Assembly (NCBI GenBank): GCA_964057225.1
Contig: OZ059897.1
Span: forward strand, 3,472,001-3,536,000
Source of the DNA: Auanema rhodensis
Lineage: Eukaryota; Nematoda; Chromadorea; Rhabditida; Rhabditidae
Length of the DNA: 64,000 nucleotides
Direction of reading: 5' to 3'
The position numbers and the translations under genes are program-made. The notes under the pieces were generated by a model. It had not been told where the DNA came from. It did not search any database and saw nothing but the letters and a program-made list of their open reading frames with translations. Shown here in pieces: positions 49,499-63,542 of this stretch (position 1 is the first letter of the stretch; every line of letters begins with the position of its first letter).

Positions 49499-50902
49499 GT
49501 TTCTCAATGTAGTATAGTGCATTCGATGCGGATTTTTAAGCTGCGTTGATCTGTGTTATCAGATTTGCGCTAGCTTAAAAATGCACCGAGTAATCAACTG
49601 ATATAGGTTCACACTTATATCCTCGATTTTCACCCTGAAGAATTAATTTTTTCGTTGAATAACATTGTCCATCGTCTTTGCCTTGAAAAAAGAAATCTAA
49701 AAACTCTTACTTTTTGTGAAATTATTTAGAAATTTTTCGGGAAAATTTTTGTCAAAATGTTTTTGGAAGCAATGTTGAGTGTACATGGGAACTCAACATA
49801 CACTAATGCATTATTTTTCAAACGATCATAACTTATTTTTGTATAGAGCGTTTCTCAATGTAGTATAGTGCATTCGATGCGGATTCTTAAGCTGCGTTGA
49901 TCTGTGTTATCAGATTTGAGTTAACTTAAAAATGCACCGAGATATCAACTGATATAGGTTCACACTTATATCCTCGATTTTCACCCTGAAGAAATGATTT
50001 TTTCGTTGAAAAACATTGTCCATCGTCTTAGTCTTGAAAAAAGGAATCTGAAAACATCTACTTTTTGTGAAATTATTTAGAAATTTTTCGGGAAAATTTT
50101 TGTCAAAATGTTTTTGGAAGCAATGTTGAGTGTACATGGGAACTCAACATACACTAATGCATTATTTTTCAAACGATCATAACTAATTTTTGTATGGAGC
50201 GTTTCTCAATGTAGTATAGTGCATTCGATGCGGATTTTTAAGCTGCGTTGATCTGTGTTATCAGATTTGCGCTAGCTTAAAAATGCACCGAGTAATCAAC
50301 TGATATAGGTTCACACTTATATCCTCGATTTTCACCCTGAAGAATTAATTTTTTCGTTGAATAACATTGTCCATCGTCTTTGCCTTGAAAAAAGAAATCT
50401 AAAAACTCTTACTTTTTGTGAAATTATTTAGAAATTTTTCGGGAAAATTTTTGTCAAAATGTTTTTGGAAGCAATGTTGAGTGTACATGGGAACTCAACA
50501 TACACTAATGCATTATTTTTCAAACGATCATAACTTATTTTTGTATAGAGCGTTTCTCAATGTAGTATAGTGCATTCGATGCGGATTCTTAAGCTGCGTT
50601 GATCTGTGTTATCAGATTTGAGTTAACTTAAAAATGCACCGAGATATCAACTGATATAGGTTCACACTTATATCCTCGATTTTCACCCTGAAGAAATGAT
50701 TTTTTCGTTGAAAAACATTGTCCATCGTCTTAGTCTTGAAAAAAGGAATCTGAAAACATCTACTTTTTGTGAAATTATTTAGAAATTTTTCGGGAAAATT
50801 TTTGTCAAAATGTTTTTGGAAGCAATGTTGAGTGTACATGGGAACTCAACATACACTAATGCATTATTTTTCAAACGATCATAACTAATTTTTGTAAATA
50901 GC
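49499..50902. repeat. Two tandem L-M dimers, 702 bp each
   Basis: L monomers start at 49499 and 50201 (tttgcgctagc, gagtaatcaactg, gaattaatt, aaaaactctta). M monomers start at 49850 and 50552 (ggattcttaag, cttagtcttg, aatctgaaaac). I noticed no difference between the two dimers. L is the one class in which the atatca-ac-tgatat element is altered. M returns at 54415 and 58275 without L. Confidence 0.92.
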
Positions 50903-51604
50903 GTTTCTCGATGTAGTATAGTGCATTCGATGCGGATTTTTAAGCTGCGTCGATCTGTGTTATCAGATTTGAGTTAGCTTAAAAATGCACCGAGATATCA
51001 ACTGATATATGTTTACACTTATATCCTCGATTTTCACCCTGAAGAAATGATTTTTTCGTTGAATAACATTGTCCATCGTCTTCGCCTTGAAAAAAGGAAT
51101 CTAAAAACATCTACTTTTTGTGAAATTATTTAGAAATTTTTCGGGAAAATTTTTGTCAAAATGTTTTTGGAAGCAATGTTGAGTGTACATGGGAACTCAA
51201 CATACACTAATGCATTATTTTTCAAACGATCATAACTAATTTCTGTAAATAGCGTTTCTCAATGTAGTATAGTGCATTCGATGCGGATTTTTAAGCTGCG
51301 TTGATCTGTGTTATCAGATTTGAGTTAACTTAAAAATGCACCGAGATATCAACTGATATATGTTCACACTTATATCCTCGATTTTCACCCTGAAGAGATG
51401 ATTTTTTCGTTGAATAACATTGTCCATCGTCTTCGTCTTGAAAAAAGGAATCTAAAAACATCTACTTTTTGTGAAATTATTTAGAAATTTTTCGGGAAAA
51501 TTTTTGTCAAAATGTTTTTGGAAGCAATGTTGAGTGTACATGGGAACTCAACATACACTAATGCATTATTTTTCAAACGATCAAAACTAATTTTTGTAAA
51601 TAGC
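50903..51604. repeat. N-O monomer pair
   Basis: N starts at 50903 (tatgtttacac, cttcgccttg, ending atttctgtaaatag). O starts at 51254 (gaagagatgatt, private tcaaaactaa). The pair is the front of the N-O-P-Q-R order that becomes regular after 58626; here it is followed by P at 51605. Confidence 0.86.
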
Positions 51605-53009
51605 GTTTCTCAATGTAGTATAGTGCATTCGATGCGGATTTTTAAGCTGCGTTGATCTGTGTTATCAGATTTGAGCTAGCTTAAAAATGCACCGAGATAT
51701 CAACTGATATATGTTCACACTTATATCCTCGATTTTCACCCTGAAGAAATGATTTTTTGGTTGAAAAACATTGTCCATCGTCTTCGTCTTGAAAAAAGGA
51801 ATCTAAAAACATCTACTTTTTGTGAAATTATTTAGAAATTTTTCGGGAAAATTTTTGTCAAAATGTTTTTGGAAGCAATGTTGAGTGTACATGGGAACTC
51901 AACATACACTAATGCATTATTTTTCAAACGATCATAACTAATTTTTGTATAGAGCGTTTTTTAATGTAGTATAGTGCATTCGATGCGGATTTTTAAGCTG
52001 CGTCGATCTGTGTTATCAGATTTGAGTTAGCTTAAAAATGCACCGAGATATCAACTGATATATGTTCACACTTATATCCTCGATTTTCACCCTGAAGAAA
52101 TGATTTTTTCGTTGAAAAAACATTGTCCATCGTCTTTGCCTTGAAAAAAGGAATCTAAAAACATCTACTTTTTGTGAAATTATTTAGAAATTTTTCGGGA
52201 AAATTTTTGTCAAAATGTTTTTGGAAGCAATGTTGAGTGTACATGGGAACTCAACATACACTAATGCATTATTTTTCAAACGATCATAACTTATTTTTGT
52301 ATAGAGCGTTTCTCAATGTAGTGTAGTGCATTCGATGCGGATTTTTAAGCTGCGTCGATCTGTGTTATCCGATTTGAGCTAGCTTGAAAATGTACCGAGA
52401 TATCAACTGATATAGGTTCACACTTATATCCTCGATTTTCACCCTGAAGAATTTATTTTTTCGTTGAATAACATTGTCCATCGTCTTCGCCTTGAAAAAA
52501 GGAATCTTAAAACATCTACTTTTTGTGAAATTATTTAGAAATTTTTCGGGAAAATTTTTGTCAAAATGTTTTTGGAAGCAATGTTGAGTGTACATGGGAA
52601 CTCAACATACACTAATGCATTATTTTTCAAACGATAATAACTAATTTTTGTATAGAGCGTTTCTCAATGTAGTATAGTGCATTCGATGCGGATTTTTAAG
52701 CTGCGTCGATCTGTGTTATCCGATTTGAGCTAGCTTGAAAATGTACCGAGATATCAACTGATATATGTTCACACTTATATCCTCGATTTTCACCCTGAAG
52801 AAATGATTTTTTCGTTGAATAACATTGTCCATCATCTTCGTCTTGAAAAAAGGAATCTAAAAACATCTACTTTTTGTGAAATTATTTAGAAATTTTTCGG
52901 GAAAATTTTTGTCAAAATGTTTTTGGAAGCAATGTTGAGTGTACATGGGAACTCAACATACACTAATGCATTATTTTTCAAACGATCATAACTAATTTCT
53001 GTAAATAGC
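51605..53009. repeat. Four-monomer HOR P-Q-R-S, 1405 bp, copy 1
   Basis: Monomers start at 51605 (P, gagctagcttaaaaatg and ttttttggttg), 51956 (Q, gttttttaatg and gttgaaaaaacatt, 352 bp), 52308 (R, gtgtagtgc, tccgatttgagctagc, gaatttatt, private aatcttaaaac) and 52659 (S, D-like front, aaatgatt, catcatcttcg, ending atttctgtaaatag). The period 1405 = 4 x 351 + 1 comes from the extra A in Q. Confidence 0.92.
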
Positions 53010-54414
53010 GTTTCTCAATGTAGTATAGTGCATTCGATGCGGATTTTTAAGCTGCGTTGATCTGTGTTATCAGATTTGAGCTAGCTTAAAAATGCACCGA
53101 GATATCAACTGATATATGTTCACACTTATATCCTCGATTTTCACCCTGAAGAAATGATTTTTTGGTTGAAAAACATTGTCCATCGTCTTCGTCTTGAAAA
53201 AAGGAATCTAAAAACATCTACTTTTTGTGAAATTATTTAGAAATTTTTCGGGAAAATTTTTGTCAAAATGTTTTTGGAAGCAATGTTGAGTGTACATGGG
53301 AACTCAACATACACTAATGCATTATTTTTCAAACGATCATAACTAATTTTTGTATAGAGCGTTTTTTAATGTAGTATAGTGCATTCGATGCGGATTTTTA
53401 AGCTGCGTCGATCTGTGTTATCAGATTTGAGTTAGCTTAAAAATGCACCGAGATATCAACTGATATATGTTCACACTTATATCCTCGATTTTCACCCTGA
53501 AGAAATGATTTTTTCGTTGAAAAAACATTGTCCATCGTCTTTGCCTTGAAAAAAGGAATCTAAAAACATCTACTTTTTGTGAAATTATTTAGAAATTTTT
53601 CGGGAAAATTTTTGTCAAAATGTTTTTGGAAGCAATGTTGAGTGTACATGGGAACTCAACATACACTAATGCATTATTTTTCAAACGATCATAACTTATT
53701 TTTGTATAGAGCGTTTCTCAATGTAGTGTAGTGCATTCGATGCGGATTTTTAAGCTGCGTCGATCTGTGTTATCCGATTTGAGCTAGCTTGAAAATGTAC
53801 CGAGATATCAACTGATATAGGTTCACACTTATATCCTCGATTTTCACCCTGAAGAATTTATTTTTTCGTTGAATAACATTGTCCATCGTCTTCGCCTTGA
53901 AAAAAGGAATCTAAAAACATCTACTTTTTGTGAAAATATTTAGAAATTTTTCGGGAAAATTTTTGTCAAAATGTTTTTGGAAGCAATGTTGAGTGTACAT
54001 GGGAACTCAACATACACTAATGCATTATTTTTCAAACGATAATAACTAATTTTTGTATAGAGCGTTTCTCAATGTAGTATAGTGCATTCGATGCGGATTT
54101 TTAAGCTGCGTCGATCTGTGTTATCCGATTTGAGCTAGCTTGAAAATGTACCGAGATATCAACTGATATATGTTCACACTTATATCCTCGATTTTCACCC
54201 TGAAGAAATGATTTTTTCGTTGAATAACATTGTCCATCATCTTCGTCTTGAAAAAAGGAATCTAAAAACATCTACTTTTTGTGAAATTATTTAGAAATTT
54301 TTCGGGAAAATTTTTGTCAAAATGTTTTTGGAAGCAATGTTGAGTGTACATGGGAACTCAACATACACTAATGCATTATTTTTCAAACGATCATAACTAA
54401 TTTTTGTAAATAGC
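53010..54414. repeat. Four-monomer HOR P-Q-R-S, 1405 bp, copy 2
   Basis: Monomers start at 53010 (P), 53361 (Q, 352 bp), 53713 (R, private gtgaaaatattt) and 54064 (S, ending atttttgtaaatag with a ctcgatg join into M). Markers gttttttaatg, ttttttggttg and gtgtagtgc repeat at exactly 1405 bp from copy 1. Confidence 0.92.
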
Positions 54415-57400
54415 GTTTCTCGATGTAGTATAGTGCATTCGATGCGGATTCTTAAGCTGCGTTGATCTGTGTTATCAGATTTGAGTTAACTTAAAAATGC
54501 ACCGAGATATCAACTGATATAGGTTCACACTTATATCCTCGATTTTCACCCTGAAGAAATGATTTTTTCGTTGAAAAACATTGTCCATCGTCTTAGTCTT
54601 GAAAAAAGGAATCTGAAAACATCTACTTTTTGTGAAATTATTTAGAAATTTTTCGGGAAAATTTTTGTCAAAATGTTTTTGGAAGCAATGTTGAGTGTAC
54701 ATGGGAACTCAACATACACTAATGCATTATTTTTCAAACGATCATAACTAATTTTTGTAAATAGCGTTTCTCGATGTAGTATAGTGCATTCGATGCGGAT
54801 TTTTAAGCTGCGTCGATCTGTGTTATCAGATTTGAGTTAGCTTAAAAATGCACCGAGATATCAACTGATATATGTTTACACTTATATCCTCGATTTTCAC
54901 CCTGAAGAAATGATTTTTTCGTTGAATAACATTGTCCATCGTCTTCGCCTTGAAAAAAGGAATCTAAAAACATCTACTTTTTGTGAAATTATTTAGAAAT
55001 TTTTCGGGAAAATTTTTGTCAAAATGTTTTTGGAAGCAATGTTGAGTGTACATGGGAACTCAGCATACACTAATGCATTATTTTTCAAACGATAATAACT
55101 AATTTTTGTATAGAGCGTTTCTCAATGTAGTATAGTGCATTCGATGCGGATTTTTAAGCTGCGTCGATCTGTGTTATCCGATTTGAGCTAGCTTGAAAAT
55201 GTACCGAGATATCAACTGATATATGTTCACACTTATATCCTCGATTTTCACCCTGAAGAAATGATTTTTTCGTTGAATAACATTGTCCATCATCTTCGTC
55301 TTGAAAAAAGGAATCTAAAAACATCTACTTTTTGTGAAATTATTTAGAAATTTTTCGGGAAAATTTTTGTCAAAATGTTTTTGGAAGCAATGTTGAGTGT
55401 ACATGGGAACTCAACATACACTAATGCATTATTTTTCAAACGATCATAACTAATTTCTGTAAATAGCGTTTCTCAATGTAGTATAGTGCATTCGATGCGG
55501 ATTTTTAAGCTGCGTTGATCTGTGTTATCAGATTTGAGTTAACTTAAAAATGCACCGAGATATCAACTGATATATGTTCACACTTATATCCTCGATTTTC
55601 ACCCTGAAGAAATGATTTTTTCGTTGAATAACATTGTCCATCGTCTTCGCCTTGAAAAAAGGAATCTAAAAACATCTACTTTTTGTGAAATTATTTAGAA
55701 ATTTTTCGGGAAAATTTTTGTCAAAATGTTTTTGGAAGCAATGTTGAGTGTACATGGGAACTCAGCATACACTAATGCATTATTTTTCAAACGATAATAA
55801 CTAATTTTTGTATAGAGCGTTTCTCGATGTAGTATAGTGCATTCGATGCGGATTTTTAAGCTGCGTCGATCTGTGTTATCAGATTTGAGTTAGCTTAGAA
55901 ATGCACCGAGATATCAACTGATATATGTTTACACTTATATCCTCGATTTTCACCCTGAAGAAATGATTTTTTCGTTGAATAACATTGTCCATCGTCTTCG
56001 CCTTGAAAAAAGAATCTAAAAACATCTACTTTTTGTGAAATTATTTAGAAATTTTTCGGGAAAATTTTTGTCAAAATGTTTTTGGAAGCAATGTTGAGTG
56101 TACATGGGAACTCAGCATACACTAATGCATTATTTTTCAAACGATAATAACTAATTTTTGTATAGAGCGTTTCTCAATGTAGTATAGTGCATTCGATGCG
56201 GATTTTTAAGCTGCGTCGATCTGTGTTATCCGATTTGAGCTAGCTTGAAAATGTACCGAGATATCAACTGATATATGTTCACACTTATATCCTCGATTTT
56301 CACCCTGAAGAAATGATTTTTTCGTTGAATAACATTGTCCATCATCTTCGTCTTGAAAAAAGGAATCTAAAAACATCTACTTTTTGTGAAATTATTCAGA
56401 AATTTTTCGGGAAAATTTTTGTCAAAATGTTTTTGGAAGCAATGTTGAGTGTACATGGGAACTCAACATACACTAATGCATTATTTTTCAAACGATCATA
56501 ACTAATTTCTGTAAATAGCGTTTCTCAATGTAGTATAGTGCATTCGATGCGGATTTTTAAGCTGCGTTGATCTGTGTTATCAGATTTGAGTTAACTTAAA
56601 AATGCACCGAGATATCAACTGATATATGTTCACACTTATATCCTCGATTTTCACCCTGAAGAAATGATTTTTTCGTTGAATAACATTGTCCATCATCTTC
56701 GTCTTGAAAAAAGGAATCTAAAAACATCTACTTTTTGTGAAATTATTTAGAAATTTTTCGGGAAAATTTTTGTCAAAATGTTTTTGGAAGCAATGTTGAG
56801 TGTACATGGGAACTCAACATACACTAATGCATTATTTTTCAAACGATCATAACTAATTTCTGTAAATAGCGTTTCTCAATGTAGTATAGTGCATTCGATG
56901 CGGATTTTTAAGCTGCGTTGATCTGTGTTATCAGATTTGAGTTAACTTAAAAATGCACCGAGATATCAACTGATATATGTTCACACTTATATCCTCGATT
57001 TTCACCCTGAAGAAATGATTTTTTCGTTGAATAACATTGTCCATCGTCTTCGCCTTGAAAAAAGGAATCTAAAAACATCTACTTTTTGTGAAATTATTTA
57101 GAAATTTTTCGGGAAAATTTTTGTCAAAATGTTTTTGGAAGCAATGTTGAGTGTACATGGGAACTCAGCATACACTAATGCATTATTTTTCAAACGATAA
57201 TAACTAATTTTTGTATAGAGCGTTTCTCAATGTAGTATAGTGCATTCGATGCGGATTTTTAAGCTGCGTCGATCTGTGTTATCCGATTTGAGCTAGCTTG
57301 AAAATGTACCGAGATATCAACTGATATATGTTCACACTTATATCCTCGATTTTCACCCTGAAGAAATGATTTTTTCGTTGAATAACATTGTCCATCATCT

Positions 57401-58625
57401 TTGCCTTGAAAAAAGGAATCTAAAAACATCTACTTTTTGTGAAATTATTTAGAAATTTTTCGGGAAAATTTTTGTCAAAATGTTTTTGGAAGCAATGTTG
57501 AGTGTACATGGGAACTCAACATACACTAATGCATTATTTTTCAAACGATCATAACTTATTTTTGTATAGAGCGTTTCTCAATGTAGTGTAGTGCATTCGA
57601 TGCGGATTTTTAAGCTGCGTCGATCTGTGTTATCCGATTTGAGCTAGCTTGAAAATGTACCGAGATATCAACTGATATAGGTTCACACTTATATCCTCGA
57701 TTTTCACCCTGAAGAATTTATTTTTTCGTTGAATAACATTGTCCATCGTCTTCGCCTTGAAAAAAGGAATCTAAAAACATCTACTTTTTGTGAAATTATT
57801 TAGAAATTTTTCGGGAAAATTTTTGTCAAAATGTTTTTGGAAGCAATGTTGAGTGTACATGGGAACTCAGCATACACTAATGCATTATTTTTCAAACGAT
57901 AATAACTAATTTTTGTATAGAGCGTTTCTCAATGTAGTATAGTGCATTCGATGCGGATTTTTAAGCTGCGTCGATCTGTGTTATCCGATTTGAGCTAGCT
58001 TGAAAATGTACCGAGATATCAACTGATATATGTTCACACTTATATCCTCGATTTTCACCCTGAAGAAATGATTTTTTCGTTTAATAACATTGTCCATCAT
58101 CTTCGTCTTGAAAAAAGGAATCTAAAAACATCTACTGTTTGTGAAATTATTTAGAAATTTTTCGGGAAAATTTTTGTCAAAATGTTTTTGGAAGCAATGT
58201 TGAGTGTACATGGGAACTCAACATACACTAATGCATTATTTTTCAAACGATCATAACTAATTTTTGTAAATAGCGTTTCTCGATGTAGTATAGTGCATTC
58301 GATGCGGATTCTTAAGCTGCGTTGATCTGTGTTATCAGATTTGAGTTAACTTAAAAATGCACCGAGATATCAACTGATATAGGTTCACACTTATATCCTC
58401 GATTTTCACCCTGAAGAAATGATTTTTTCGTTGAAAAACATTGTCCATCGTCTTAGTCTTGAAAAAAGGAATCTGAAAACATCTACTTTTTGTGAAATTA
58501 TTTAGAAATTTTTCGGGAAAATTTTTGTCAAAATGTTTTTGGAAGCAATGTTGAGTGTACATGGGAACTCAACATACACTAATGCATTATTTTTCAAACG
58601 ATCATAACTAATTTTTGTAAATAGC
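54415..58625. repeat. Irregular twelve-monomer stretch of M, N, S, O-like and R classes
   Basis: Monomers start at 54415 (M), 54766 (N), 55117 (S), 55468 (O-like front, cttcgccttg body), 55819 (N, 350 bp with one base lost in gaaaaaagaatc), 56169 (S, with cagaaattt), 56520 (O-like with catcatcttcg), 56871 (as 55468), 57222 (S/Q mosaic, catcatctttgcc), 57573 (R), 57924 (S, private cgtttaataac and ctactgtttg) and 58275 (M). The two M monomers are 3860 bp apart, 11 x 351 minus the single lost base. Confidence 0.82.
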
Positions 58626-60030
58626 GTTTCTCGATGTAGTATAGTGCATTCGATGCGGATTTTTAAGCTGCGTCGATCTGTGTTATCAGATTTGAGTTAG
58701 CTTAAAAATGCACCGAGATATCAACTGATATATGTTTACACTTATATCCTCGATTTTCACCCTGAAGAAATGATTTTTTCGTTGAATAACATTGTCCATC
58801 GTCTTTGTCTTGAGAGAAGGAATCTAAAAACATCTACTTTTTGTGAAATTATTTAGAAATTTTTCGGGAAAATTTTTGTCAAAATGTTTTTGGAAGCAAT
58901 GTTGAGTGTACATGGGAACTCAACATACACTAATGCATTATTTTTCAAACGATCATAACTAATTTCTGTAAATAGCGTTTCTCAATGTAGTATAGTGCAT
59001 TCGATGCGGATTTTTAAGCTGCGTTGATCTGTGTTATCAGATTTGAGTTAACTTAAAAATGCACCGAGATATCAACTGATATATGTTCACACTTATATCC
59101 TCGATTTTCACCCTGAAGAGATGATTTTTTCGTTGAATAACATTGTCCATCGTCTTCGTCTTGAAAAAAGGAATCTAAAAACATCTACTTTTTGTGAAAT
59201 TATTTAGAAATTTTTCGGGAAAATTTTTGTCAAAATGTTTTTGGAAGCAATGTTGAGTGTACATGGGAACTCAACATACACTAATGCATTATTTTTCAAA
59301 CGATCATAACTAATTTTTGTAAATAGCGTTTCTCAATGTAGTATAGTGCATTCGATGCGGATTTTTAAGCTGCGTCGATCTGTGTTATCAGATTTGAGTT
59401 AGCTTAAAAATGCACCGAGATATCAACTGATATATGTTCACACTTATATCCTCGATTTTCACCCTGAAGAAATGATTTTTTCGTTGAAAAAACATTGTCC
59501 ATCGTCTTTGCCTCGAAAAAAGGAATCTAAAAACATCTACTTTTTGTGAAATTATTTAGAAATTTTTCGGGAAAATTTTTGTCAAAATGTTTTTGGAAGC
59601 AATGTTGAGTGTACATGGGAACTCAACATACACTAATGCATTATTTTTCAAACGATCATAACTTATTTTTGTATAGAGCGTTTCTCAATGTAGTGTAGTG
59701 CATTCGATGCGGATTTTTAAGCTGCGTCGATCTGTGTTATCCGATTTGAGCTAGCTTGAAAATGTACCGAGATATCAACTGATATATGTTCACACTTATA
59801 TCCTCGATTTTCACCCTGAAGAATTTTTTTTTTCGTTGAATAACATTGTCCATCGTCTTCGCCTTGAAAAAAGGAATCTAAAAACATCTACTTTTTGTGA
59901 AATTATTTAGAAATTTTTCGGGAAAATTTTTGTCAAAATGTTTTTGGAAGCAATGTTGAGTGTACATGGGAACTCAACATACACTAATGCATTATTTTTC
60001 AAACGATCATAACTTATTTTTGTATAGAGC
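58626..60030. repeat. Four-monomer variant N-O-Q-R of the five-monomer HOR, 1405 bp
   Basis: Monomers start at 58626 (N, tttgtcttgagagaagg), 58977 (O, gaagagatg), 59328 (Q, 352 bp, but starting ctcaatg in place of ttttaatg, private tgcctcgaaa) and 59680 (R, private gaattttttttttcg). Compared with the two units to its right it lacks P. The P-like first bases of the Q monomer fit a P/Q fusion near the monomer start. Confidence 0.88.
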
Positions 60031-61786
60031 GTTTCTCAATGTAGTATAGTGCATTCGATGCGGATTTTTAAGCTGCGTCGATCTGTGTTATCAGATTTGA
60101 GTTAGCTTAAAAATGCACCGAGATATCAACTGATATATGTTTACACTTATATCCTCGATTTTCACCCTGAAGAAATGATTTTTTCGTTGAATAACATTGT
60201 CCATCGTCTTTGTCTTGAGAGAAGGAATCTAAAAACATCTACTTTTTGTGAAATTATTTAGAAATTTTTCGGGAAAATTTTTGTCAAAATGTTTTTGGAA
60301 GCAATGTTGAGTGTACATGGGAACTCAACATACACTAATGCATTATTTTTCAAACGATCATAACTAATTTCTGTAAATAGCGTTTCTCAATGTAGTATAG
60401 TGCATTCGATGCGGATTTTTAAGCTGCGTTGATCTGTGTTATCAGATTTGAGTTAACTTAAAAATGCACCGAGATATCAACTGATATATGTTCACACTTA
60501 TATCCTCGATTTTCACCCTGAAGAGATGATTTTTTCGTTGAATAACATTGTCCATCGTCTTCGTCTTGAAAAAAGGAATCTAAAAACGTCTACTTTTTGT
60601 GAAATTATTTAGAAATTTTTCGGGAAAATTTTTGTCAAAATGTTTTTGGAAGCAATGTTGAGTGTACATGGGAACTCAACATACACTAATGCATTATTTT
60701 TCAAACGATCATAACTAATTTTTGTAAATAGCGTTTCTCAATGTAGTATAGTGCATTCGATGCGGATTTTTAAGCTGCGTTGATCTGTGTTATCAGATTT
60801 GAGCTAGCTTAAAAATGCACCGAGATATCAACTGATATATGTTCACACTTATATCCTCGATTTTCACCCTGAAGAAATGATTTTTTGGTTGAAAAACATT
60901 GTCCATCGTCTTCGTCTTGAAAAAAGGAATCTAAAAACATCTACTTTTTGTGAAATTATTTAGAAATTTTTCGGGAAAATTTTTGTCAAAATGTTTTTGG
61001 AAGCAATGTTGAGTGTACATGGGAACTCAACATACACTAATGCATTATTTTTCAAACGATCATAACTAATTTTTGTATAGAGCGTTTTTTAATGTAGTAT
61101 AGTGCATTCGATGCGGATTTTTAAGCTGCGTCGATCTGTGTTATCAGATTTGAGTTAGCTTAAAAATGCACCGAGATATCAACTGATATATGTTCACACT
61201 TATATCCTCAATTTTCACCCTGAAGAAATGATTTTTTCGTTGAAAAAACATTGTCCATCGTCTTTGCCTTGAAAAAAGGAATCTAAAAACATCTACTTTT
61301 TGTGAAATTATTTAGAAATTTTTTGGGAAAATTTTTGTCAAAATGTTTTTGGAAGCAATGTTGAGTGTACATGGGAACTCAACATACACTAATGCATTAT
61401 TTTTCAAACGATCATAACTTATTTTTGTATAGAGCGTTTCTCAATGTAGTGTAGTGCATTCGATGCGGATTTTTAAGCTGCGTCGATCTGTGTTATCCGA
61501 TTTGAGCTAGCTTGAAAATGTACCGAGATATCAACTGATATAGGTTCACACTTATATCCTCGATTTTCACCCTGAAGAATTTATTTTTTCGTTGAATAAC
61601 ATTGTCCATCGTCTTCGCCTTGAAAAAAGGAATCTAAAAACATCTACTTTTTGTGAAATTATTTAGAAATTTTTCGGGAAAATTTTTGTCAAAATGTTTT
61701 TGGAAGCAATGTTGAGTGTACATGGGAACTCAACATACACTAATGCATTATTTTTCAAACGATCATAACTTATTTTTGTATAGAGC
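60031..61786. repeat. Five-monomer HOR N-O-P-Q-R, 1756 bp, copy 1
   Basis: Monomers start at 60031 (N, tttgtcttgagagaagg), 60382 (O, private aaaacgtctac), 60733 (P), 61084 (Q, 352 bp, private atcctcaatttt and attttttggg) and 61436 (R). The period to the next N is 1756 = 5 x 351 + 1. Confidence 0.92.
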
Positions 61787-63542
61787 GTTTCTCAATGTAG
61801 TATAGTGCATTCGATGCGGATTTTTAAGCTGCGTCGATCTGTGTTATCAGATTTGAGTTAGCTTAAAAATGCACCGAGATATCAACTGATATATGTTTAC
61901 ACTTATATCCTCGATTTTCACCCTGAAGAAATGATTTTTTCGTTGAATAACATTGTCCATCGTCTTTGTCTTGAGAGAAGGAATCTAAAAACATCTACTT
62001 TTTGTGAAATTATTTAGAAATTTTTCGGGAAAATTTTTGTCAAAATGTTTTTGGAAGCAATGTTGAGTGTACATGGGAACTCAACATACACTAATGCATT
62101 ATTTTTCAAACGATCATAACTAATTTCTGTAAATAGCGTTTCTCAATGTAGTATAGTGCATTCGATGCGGATTTTTAAGCTGCGTTGATCTGTGTTATCA
62201 GATTTGAGTTAACTTAAAAATGCACCGAGATATCAACTGATATATGTTCACACTTATATCCTCGATTTTCACCCTGAAGAGATGATTTTTTCGTTGAATA
62301 ACATTGTCCATCGTCTTCGTCTTGAAAAAAGGAATCTAAAAACATCTACTTTTTGTGAAATTATTTAGAAATTTTTCGGGAAAATTTTTGTCAAAATGTT
62401 TTTGGAAGCAATGTTGAGTGTACATGGGAACTCAACATACACTAATGCATTATTTTTCAAACGATCATAACTAATTTTTGTAAATAGCGTTTCTCAATGT
62501 AGTATAGTGCATTCGATGCGGATTTTTAAGCTGCGTTGATCTGTGTTATCAGATTTGAGCTAGCTTAAAAATGCACCGAGATATCAACTGATATATGTTC
62601 ACACTTATATCCTCGATTTTCACCCTGAAGAAATGATTTTTTGGTTGAAAAACATTGTCCATCGTCTTCGTCTTGAAAAAAGGAATCTAAAAACATCTAC
62701 TTTTTGTGAAATTATTTAGAAATTTTTCGGGAAAATTTTTGTCAAAATGTTTTTGGAAGCAATGTTGAGTGTACATGGGAACTCAACATACACTAATGCA
62801 TTATTTTTCAAACGATCATAACTAATTTTTGTATAGAGCGTTTTTCAATGTAGTATAGTGCATTCGATGCGGATTTTTAAGCTGCGTCGATCTGTGTTAT
62901 CAGATTTGAGTTAGCTTAAAAATGCACCGAGATATCAACTGATATATGTTCACACTTATATCCTCGATTTTCACCCTGAAGAAATGATTTTTTCGTTGAA
63001 AAAACATTGTCCATCGTCTTTGCCTTGAAAAAAGGAATCTAAAAACATCTACTTTTTGTGAAATTATTTAGAAATTTTTCGGGAAAATTTTTGTCAAAAT
63101 GTTTTTGGAAGCAATGTTGAGTGTACATGGGAACTCAGCATACACTAATGCATTATTTTTCAAACGATAATAACTAATTTTTGTATAGAGCGTTTCTCAA
63201 TGTAGTATAGTGCATTCGATGCGGATTTTTAAGCTGCGTCGATCTGTGTTATCCGATTTGAGCTAACTTGAAAATGTACCGAGATATCAACTGATATATG
63301 TTCACACTTATATCCTCGATTTTCACCCTGAAGAAATGATTTTTTCGTTGAATAACATTGTCCATCATCTTCGTCTTGAAAAAAGGAATCTAAAAACATC
63401 TACTTTTTGTGAAATTATTTAGAAATTTTTCGGGAAAATTTTTGTCAAAATGTTTTTGGAAGCAATGTTGAGTGTACATGGGAACTCAACATACACTAAT
63501 GCATTATTTTTCAAACGATCATAACTAATTTTTGTATAGAGC
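61787..63542. repeat. Five-monomer HOR N-O-P-Q-S, 1756 bp, copy 2 with S in place of R
   Basis: Monomers start at 61787 (N), 62138 (O), 62489 (P), 62840 (Q, 352 bp, starting gtttttcaatg, with an agcatac / gataataac tail) and 63192 (S, private gagctaacttg). The first four match copy 1 class by class; the last belongs to the P-Q-R-S family, so this unit is a junction between the two HOR types. Confidence 0.9.
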
